From assembly GCF_019752415.1 (NCBI RefSeq), contig NZ_JAIEME010000002.1:32851-96850 (forward strand): a stretch of DNA of 64,000 nt. Direction: 5' to 3'. Position numbers and translations under genes: made by a program. Positions 58,710 through 64,000 of the stretch are shown piece by piece. The notes under the pieces were generated by a model. That model was not told where the DNA came from. It saw nothing but the letters and a program-made list of their open reading frames with translations, and did no database searches. Each line of letters begins with the position of its first letter. Positions within the stretch are counted from its first letter, which is position 1. The DNA comes from Nitrosomonas sp. GTDB taxonomy: Bacteria > Pseudomonadota > Gammaproteobacteria > Burkholderiales > Nitrosomonadaceae.

Positions 58710-60083
58710 TCAACCTCTTAAAATGAGTATCAGCGCGTTAAAATCCCGGCTCACAACCGGGTCGGAAACACGTAATTCATTAATTTTCCGGTAGCCGTGT
58801 AATACCGTTGTATGATCTCTTCCACCAAATGCTTCGCCGATATCCGGTAAGCTCAATGAAGTCAGTTCTTTAGCGATTGCCATCGCCATTTGCCGAGGGC
58901 GCGCGACGATACGTGTGCGTTTCTTTGAATACATCTCGGATACTTTGATTTTGTAATAATCGGCGACAGTTTTCTGGATGTTTTCAATGGATATCTGGCG
59001 GCTCTGTACAGCCAGTAAATCCTTTAATGCCTCTTTGGCCAGATCCAGCGTTATTTCCAGACCAACAAAGCGTGAGAAAGCCAATATGCGTTTTAATGCG
59101 CCTTCCAGCTCACGTACGTTTGAACGGATATGTTTGGCGATAAAAAATGCCACATTTTCATCTAAGCGGATTTTTTCCAGCTCGGCTTTTTTTAACAGAA
59201 TCGCGACACGCATTTCCAGTTCGGGTGGTTCTACGGCAACAGTTAATCCCCATCCAAAACGGGATACCAGCCGTTCTTCCAATCCGGAAATTTCTTTGGG
59301 ATAGGAATCACAGGTGATGATGACTTGTTTATGCGTTTCGATGAGTGCATTGAATGCGTAAAAAAACTCTTCTTGGGTACGGTTTTTCCCGCCAAAAAAT
59401 TGCACATCGTCGACCAGTAAGAGATCCAGCGAATGGTAGTACAGTTTAAACTTATCAAATGCCTTATGTTGATAGGCACTGACGACGTCGGATACATATT
59501 TTTCAGCGTGTACATAGCGGATTTTGGCGCTCTTGTCATTTTCATGCACGTAATTGCCAATTGCTTGGATTAAATGGGTTTTTCCCAAGCCTACGCCGCC
59601 GTAGATAAAAAGCGGGTTATAGGCAATGCCGGGTGATTCCGCCACTTGTATAGCGCCGGCTCGTGCCAGTTGATTGGCTTTTCCGGTTACGAAATTCTCA
59701 AACGTGAAATTGGGATTCAGGTTACTGGGATTTTTTTTGCCAGGCGGGTAGGCAGTTTTAGGTTCTGCTTTGGGTTCATGCTGTACTTGCACGGGTACTG
59801 GATCCGGCAGATTATTTTTCGCTTCGGTTTGAACGGCTAGTTTCAGATGGAATTGGATTTTTTTGGCAAAATAAGCCTGTGCCATCACCTCTATGTGCAT
59901 GATGAAGTTATCCTTCACCCATTGCGAAACAAATCGATTGGGAGCAATCAGAACGACTTCATTGTCGCTATTTAATGCAGAATCAATTTGTAATGGTTTG
60001 ATCCAGGTATTAAATTGCTGTGCATTGAGTTCTTTTTTGAAATGATCAAGACAAGATAACCAGAAAGTGCTCAGTGATTGCAT
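58710..60083 (-). CDS. dnaA: Chromosomal replication initiator DnaA
   Basis: 457 residues. Domain I (1-85, [21 protein letters not shown]), variable domain II, AAA+ domain III with [10 protein letters not shown] (Walker A) and [13 protein letters not shown] (Walker B), and DNA-binding domain IV with [15 protein letters not shown]. Binds DnaA boxes to start replication. The start is ATG 60083. No rpmH lies upstream as in many bacteria; panC does, 73 bases away. Confidence 0.98.
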   Translation of the reverse strand: MQSLSTFWLSCLDHFKKELNAQQFNTWIKPLQIDSALNSDNEVVLIAPNRFVSQWVKDNFIMHIEVMAQAYFAKKIQFHLKLAVQTEAKNNLPDPVPVQVQHEPKAEPKTAYPPGKKNPSNLNPNFTFENFVTGKANQLARAGAIQVAESPGIAYNPLFIYGGVGLGKTHLIQAIGNYVHENDKSAKIRYVHAEKYVSDVVSAYQHKAFDKFKLYYHSLDLLLVDDVQFFGGKNRTQEEFFYAFNALIETHKQVIITCDSYPKEISGLEERLVSRFGWGLTVAVEPPELEMRVAILLKKAELEKIRLDENVAFFIAKHIRSNVRELEGALKRILAFSRFVGLEITLDLAKEALKDLLAVQSRQISIENIQKTVADYYKIKVSEMYSKKRTRIVARPRQMAMAIAKELTSLSLPDIGEAFGGRDHTTVLHGYRKINELRVSDPVVSRDFNALILILRG

Positions 60084-60156
60084 AATTTTTTATTCTTTAT
60101 CTGTCTGGTTTTAGAAAGCAATAACAATGCAATTTTAATTTAATAAATAGCTGATC

Positions 60157-60981
60157 TTATATTTCCAGATTATCGATCAATCGTGTTTTATCCAACCAAG
60201 CAGCGCCCAAGATTACCAAATCTACATCATTAACCTGTGCGGGTAGCAGAGAGCTGCGTTTATGAATACTGATGTAATCAACTTTCCAGCCACGTTGAAC
60301 AAGCTTGTTGGTGGCATTTTCTTGCAATATCAGAAAATCTTTGCATCCGGAAATAATTTCTTGTTTGATTTGAAGGAGCGTTTGATAAAGAGTGCAAGCC
60401 TCCATACGCTGCGCTTCGTTCAAATATTGATTGCGTGAACTTAGAGCTAAACCATCCGCTGCCCGGACAGTTTCACCTGCAACAATTTCAACGGGTAAAT
60501 TCAACTGTCTTACCATTTCACGCACGATATGCAATTGCTGATAATCCTTTTTGCCAAATACAGCTAGGTCCGGTTGGATAATATTGAATAATTTCAGTAC
60601 TATCGTTGCAACGCCGCGAAAAAAACCCGGACGAAATGCACCTTCCAAAGTATCTGCTACAGGGGGTAATGCTAGCAAGAATTCTTGCGGTGTAGGGAAA
60701 AGAATTTTTTCATTGGGTGCAAAAACAGTCTTGACATTTAGTTCGGAAAGTAATCTGCAATCATTGTCAAAAGTCCGCGGATACCGGTCGAAATCTTCAT
60801 GTGGCAAGAATTGCAGCCGGTTGACAAAGATACTGACGACAACACAATCGGTTAACTGTTTAGCCTGCTTGATCAGCGCCAGGTGACCGGCGTGTAAATT
60901 TCCCATGGTCGGAACAAAAGCAATGGATTGTTCACTTTTGAGACTATTACGTAGCGCGGTAATGTCATTAAATAGATTCAC
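60157..60981 (-). CDS. panC: Pantothenate synthetase
   Basis: 274 residues. Joins pantoate and beta-alanine using [32 protein letters not shown] and ALSSRNQYL are the nucleotide and substrate segments. It follows panB by 14 bases, so both are one operon for vitamin B5 synthesis. panD is not in the window. Confidence 0.97.
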   Translation of the reverse strand: MNLFNDITALRNSLKSEQSIAFVPTMGNLHAGHLALIKQAKQLTDCVVVSIFVNRLQFLPHEDFDRYPRTFDNDCRLLSELNVKTVFAPNEKILFPTPQEFLLALPPVADTLEGAFRPGFFRGVATIVLKLFNIIQPDLAVFGKKDYQQLHIVREMVRQLNLPVEIVAGETVRAADGLALSSRNQYLNEAQRMEACTLYQTLLQIKQEIISGCKDFLILQENATNKLVQRGWKVDYISIHKRSSLLPAQVNDVDLVILGAAWLDKTRLIDNLEI

Positions 60982-60995
60982 GCTGGATTTAGCTA

Positions 60996-61787
60996 TTAAA
61001 ATTCATGTTCTTTACCTGGAAACTGGCCGGTTTTGACAGCAGTGACATAATTTGCAATCGCTTCCTGGATGCTTTTTGCATCCGCCATAAAGTCTTTTAC
61101 GAAACGGGGTTTTTTACCTTGAACCAATCCCAGCATATCATGCAGCACCAAAACCTGGCCGGAGCAATCGCCGCCTGCGCCGATGCCGATTGTCGGAATG
61201 GATAATGCTTGGGTGATTTTTTTCGCCAGTTTCGCCGGCACGACTTCCATTACCAGCAGGCTTGCTCCCGATTTTTCCAGGATTTTGGCATCATCCAGCA
61301 ATTGCTTGGCTGATTTCTCCGAATTACCTTGTAATTTGTATCCGCCCAGTTGATGAATCGATTGCGGTGTCAGCCCAATATGGGCGCAAACCGGAATACC
61401 GCGTTGAGTCAAAAATTGGATTGTATCCGCCATGATTTGACCCCCTTCAATTTTAACCATGTGTGCACCCGCTGCAAGAATTTTAGAAGCATTCTCGAAA
61501 GCTTGTTCGGATGAAACTTGATAGCTGCCGAAGGGCATATCGGTAATGATGAATGCTTTGCTGGCGCCGCGCACAACACAACGCGTATGATAAATCATGT
61601 CATTCAGCGTGACCGATAAGGTGGTGTTTTCTCCGTGCAAAACATTGCCTAAAGAATCACCCACCAGCAAGACATCAATGCCTGTATTTTCCAGGATAGT
61701 TGCAAAAGTGGCATCGTAACAGGTCAGAACAGTGAATTTTTCATTGTTCTCAACCATTTTTTGCAGAGTGGTTTGTGTAATTCTCAT
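60996..61787 (-). CDS. panB: Ketopantoate hydroxymethyltransferase
   Basis: 263 residues. Adds a hydroxymethyl group to alpha-ketoisovalerate. [21 protein letters not shown] (in part), [15 protein letters not shown] (metal site) and [21 protein letters not shown] (in part: [12 protein letters not shown]) are conserved. First gene of the panB-panC pair. Confidence 0.97.
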   Translation of the reverse strand: MRITQTTLQKMVENNEKFTVLTCYDATFATILENTGIDVLLVGDSLGNVLHGENTTLSVTLNDMIYHTRCVVRGASKAFIITDMPFGSYQVSSEQAFENASKILAAGAHMVKIEGGQIMADTIQFLTQRGIPVCAHIGLTPQSIHQLGGYKLQGNSEKSAKQLLDDAKILEKSGASLLVMEVVPAKLAKKITQALSIPTIGIGAGGDCSGQVLVLHDMLGLVQGKKPRFVKDFMADAKSIQEAIANYVTAVKTGQFPGKEHEF

Positions 61788-61858
61788 ACTTTATAGGGAT
61801 AGCAATTATTTTTAGAACTTTGAATTTTTAGAAGCGCCCAGATGCATATCGGATTAGT

Positions 61859-62353
61859 TCAAGCCTTGATTTGCTCCAGTCTTTGTTCATTGCATGCTGT
61901 AAGCAGTATCGCAATGTGGCCATGACCTGGAATAGTACAATCCGGAGCGATTTCCATCAGTGGTTTCAGGACAAATGCACGTTGCGACATACGCGGATGC
62001 GGTAAAGTAAGCACTTCATCACGACATGCCAGATTATCATACAGCAGAATATCGAGATCCAGCGTACGCGGCGCATTCAAAGATTCGCGTACGCGCCCAT
62101 GCCGGAGTTCAATCTCCAGTAATGCATTGAGTAGCGCATGCGGTGAAAGATGTGTTTCAATCAATGCCGCCGCGTTGATAAAATCGGGTTGATCCAATCG
62201 CCCAACGGGAGCACTTTTATACAGCGAAGAATGGCTTATTAAGTGTGTACCCGGAAGCAGTTTTAATTCATCAAATGCTTGCTGTATCTGGGAAATCGGA
62301 TCTTCTAGATTACTGCCTAAAGCAATAAAGGCGTGACTCGGTGTTTTTCTCAT
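61859..62353 (-). CDS. folK: HPPK, folate biosynthesis
   Basis: 164 residues. 6-hydroxymethyl-7,8-dihydropterin pyrophosphokinase. AFIALGSNLEDP at the start, LDLDILLYDN (Mg-binding) and LPHPRMSQRAFVLKPL match the family. The start lies 12 bases after pcnB, so the two are co-transcribed as in many proteobacteria. Confidence 0.96.
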   Translation of the reverse strand: MRKTPSHAFIALGSNLEDPISQIQQAFDELKLLPGTHLISHSSLYKSAPVGRLDQPDFINAAALIETHLSPHALLNALLEIELRHGRVRESLNAPRTLDLDILLYDNLACRDEVLTLPHPRMSQRAFVLKPLMEIAPDCTIPGHGHIAILLTACNEQRLEQIKA

Positions 62354-62365
62354 GGGGAATACAGA

Positions 62366-63766
62366 TTACCCTTCTCCATTTTGGGTCGAATCCTCCGGAG
62401 AATCAGCGAGGCTGGGCGAAGATTTTTTACGGCTGCGTTTTCTCTTGCGTTTTTTAGGCGAAGTTTGGTTGAGCAGAAATTTTTCCCGCTCTTCATTATC
62501 CGCGGATAGAAATGATTTCCACCATTCACCGAGTTCCATGTTCAGTTCACCGCTTTCACAACGCAGCAGCATGAAATCATAAGCCGCGCGAAAACGCGGA
62601 TGAGTGATTAATCGGAACGGCTTACGCCCGCTACGAGCTTCAAAGCGGGGCTGCATGGCCCAAATTTCTTGGATGATTGCATCAAAGCGGCGAGGAATCG
62701 CGAGTTTCTTATGTTGTATTGCAAGGATCTGGTCCATTGCCTTAAATAAGGCAGGTAAAGGTTTCTCCCCGGCAGCCTGGAGGGAATCCCAGGTGGAAAG
62801 CACTTCGTGCCATAGCAGTATGGCAAACAAAAATCCGGGAGAAACGGGCTTATCTTGTCTGATCCGCGCATCGGTGTTCTTAAGGGCAATGGTGATGAAG
62901 CGTTCGCCCAAGGGTTGCTCGAGTATGACATCCAACATCGGCAGAAGACCGTGATGCAAGCCGCGTGCCCGTAATTCAACCACACAAGCCAACGCATACC
63001 CCGACAATAACAGTTTCAACATTTCATCAAACAGACGGGATGGCGGAACGTTTTGTAGTAAAGGTGCCAGATCACCAATGGGCTTGGCGGTTTCCGCTTC
63101 TATTTGCATATCCAGTTTAGATGCCAGACGGACGGCGCGTAACATGCGTACCGGATCTTCGCGGAAGCGTTGTATCGGATCCCCGATAATACGCATTTTT
63201 TTGGCTTTGATATCTTCATAGCCATTCAGGTAATCAAGAATCTCTTCCTTGGCAGGGTCATAGAACAGCGCATTGACTGTGAAATCACGGCGAACAGCAT
63301 CTTCTTCCTGACTGCCAAAAACATTATCGTGTAAAAGACGGCCGTGTTGGTCGGTCTGCTGGATCGATGCATGATTATTCTCTTCGTCGGGAGAATTCCC
63401 GCGAAAAGTTGAAACCTCCACCGTTTCAGCGCCACACATCACGTGAACCAAACGAAAACGTCGCCCGATAATGCGCGATCGGCGAAAAAGCTGGTATACC
63501 TGCTCGGGCGTCGCATTGGTCGCCACATCGAAATCTTTTGGTGTCAATCCCAACAGCAAATCCCGTACGGCGCCTCCGACGATAAAAGCTGAAAACCCGG
63601 CCTGCTGAAGGGTGGTGGCAGTTTTAAGCGCGCAGGGAGTGATTTGGTTGCGCCGGATGCCGTGGTGTTTGAAAGGAATAATACTCAGATTCAGCTTCAG
63701 CTTTGCGTTCGATTCGGAAGCAGGCGCTTTGCGGCTGAATACTTTGCGGAGAAATTTACGGATCAT
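62366..63766 (-). CDS. pcnB: Poly(A) polymerase
   Basis: 466 residues. Nucleotidyltransferase of the class II tRNA-CCA/poly(A) group; GGAVRDLLLGLTPKDFDVAT holds the catalytic DxD, and RRDFTVNALFYDP follows. The C-terminal 30 residues are a Lys/Arg-rich tail (KRKRKRSRKKSS) typical of PcnB, which favours poly(A) polymerase over CCA-adding enzyme. It adds 3' tails that speed RNA decay. Confidence 0.93.
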   Translation of the reverse strand: MIRKFLRKVFSRKAPASESNAKLKLNLSIIPFKHHGIRRNQITPCALKTATTLQQAGFSAFIVGGAVRDLLLGLTPKDFDVATNATPEQVYQLFRRSRIIGRRFRLVHVMCGAETVEVSTFRGNSPDEENNHASIQQTDQHGRLLHDNVFGSQEEDAVRRDFTVNALFYDPAKEEILDYLNGYEDIKAKKMRIIGDPIQRFREDPVRMLRAVRLASKLDMQIEAETAKPIGDLAPLLQNVPPSRLFDEMLKLLLSGYALACVVELRARGLHHGLLPMLDVILEQPLGERFITIALKNTDARIRQDKPVSPGFLFAILLWHEVLSTWDSLQAAGEKPLPALFKAMDQILAIQHKKLAIPRRFDAIIQEIWAMQPRFEARSGRKPFRLITHPRFRAAYDFMLLRCESGELNMELGEWWKSFLSADNEEREKFLLNQTSPKKRKRKRSRKKSSPSLADSPEDSTQNGEG

Positions 63767-63818
63767 TGCGATTGTTAAAGTATCCGGCTCTTATTATATA
63801 ACGGATTAAAAATTCGGT

Positions 63819-64000
63819 TGAAGCCAGCCGGTAAGCCGGGTTCTGTCGTGGACAGTCATTCCTCTAGGTGTACAGTTACCCGTACACTCAAGCAACCTAC
63901 CCGCAGGCTCTGCGAGCAACATCATCGCCTGCCTATTTGGTCTTGCTCCGGATGGAGGTTACCGCGTTTCACCGTAACTGAATACGCTCGTCTCTGTGGC
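63819..64000 (-). ncRNA. rnpB: RNase P RNA, 3' part (cut by window edge)
   Basis: The complement reads AGAGGAATGACTGTCCACGA, then CAGAACCCGGCTTACC, the conserved 3' domain of bacterial type-A RNase P RNA; GGAGCAAGACCAAATAGGCA and GCGGTAACCTCCATCC upstream belong to the specificity-domain side. The 5' half is outside the window. Catalytic RNA for tRNA 5' maturation. The 3' end position is approximate. Confidence 0.95.

Noticed and set aside
60084..60156. Upstream gap of dnaA as oriC
   Set aside because: AT-rich but only 73 bp and without a DnaA box.

Overview
The window looks like a chromosomal segment of a betaproteobacterium, most likely an ammonia oxidiser of the Nitrosomonas type. This rests on the protein style, the many envelope stress lipoproteins, the DUF692/DUF2063 and DUF1207 genes and the gene order near the origin; no amo, hao or rRNA gene is present, so the genus is an inference. 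The right end is the replication-origin neighbourhood: dnaA, dnaN and gyrB run leftward, preceded by panB-panC, folK, pcnB and the 3' part of the RNase P RNA.

Layout. 1-2.6 kb: two tandem Crp/Fnr-type regulators and a two-gene lipoprotein/OmpA operon. 2.7-6.1 kb: a leftward operon for a modified metal-binding peptide of the bufferin/HvfA type (EGKCG-repeat precursor carrying two EF-hands, DUF692 enzyme, DUF2063 partner, and a secreted protein of unknown function). 6.2-12.7 kb: small stress proteins (CsbD, BON, glycine zipper), a REC-PAS-GGDEF-EAL protein, a DUF1207 protein and a catalase-like lipoprotein. 13.5-21.2 kb: an apparent six-gene glycan operon. 21.3-22.7 kb: ruins of a HlyD/ABC exporter. 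22.8-34.3 kb: central carbon metabolism (phosphoketolase, acetate kinase, zwf, gnd, tal) mixed with decayed genes (MgtA-type ATPase with a frameshift, a pgm::glgP deletion fusion, a truncated DUF1840 copy). 34.3-43.3 kb: one giant cyclic-glucan synthase gene. 43.7-52 kb: BON lipoproteins, a copper-flavoured cluster (cytochrome c, DUF411, cupredoxin with a premature stop), ttcA, TlpA, DsbD and CutA. 52.2-64 kb: typA, a DUF2971 gene and the origin block.

Two observations stand out. First, the EF-hand/EGKCG precursor with its DUF692-DUF2063 enzymes looks like a metal-binding RiPP system with an unusual precursor and a 20-bp intercistronic hairpin. Second, a 16-bp palindrome of form TGTGC-N6-GCACA (same geometry as Crp sites) recurs at seven intergenic places, upstream of the second Crp/Fnr gene and of the small envelope-stress genes. 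It looks like a locally concentrated regulon, possibly controlled by the Crp/Fnr proteins encoded at the left end.

Four or five separate gene-inactivation events (nonsense, single-base deletion, large internal deletions) lie between 21 and 46 kb. The two deletion fusions cannot be sequencing errors; the single-base events could be.
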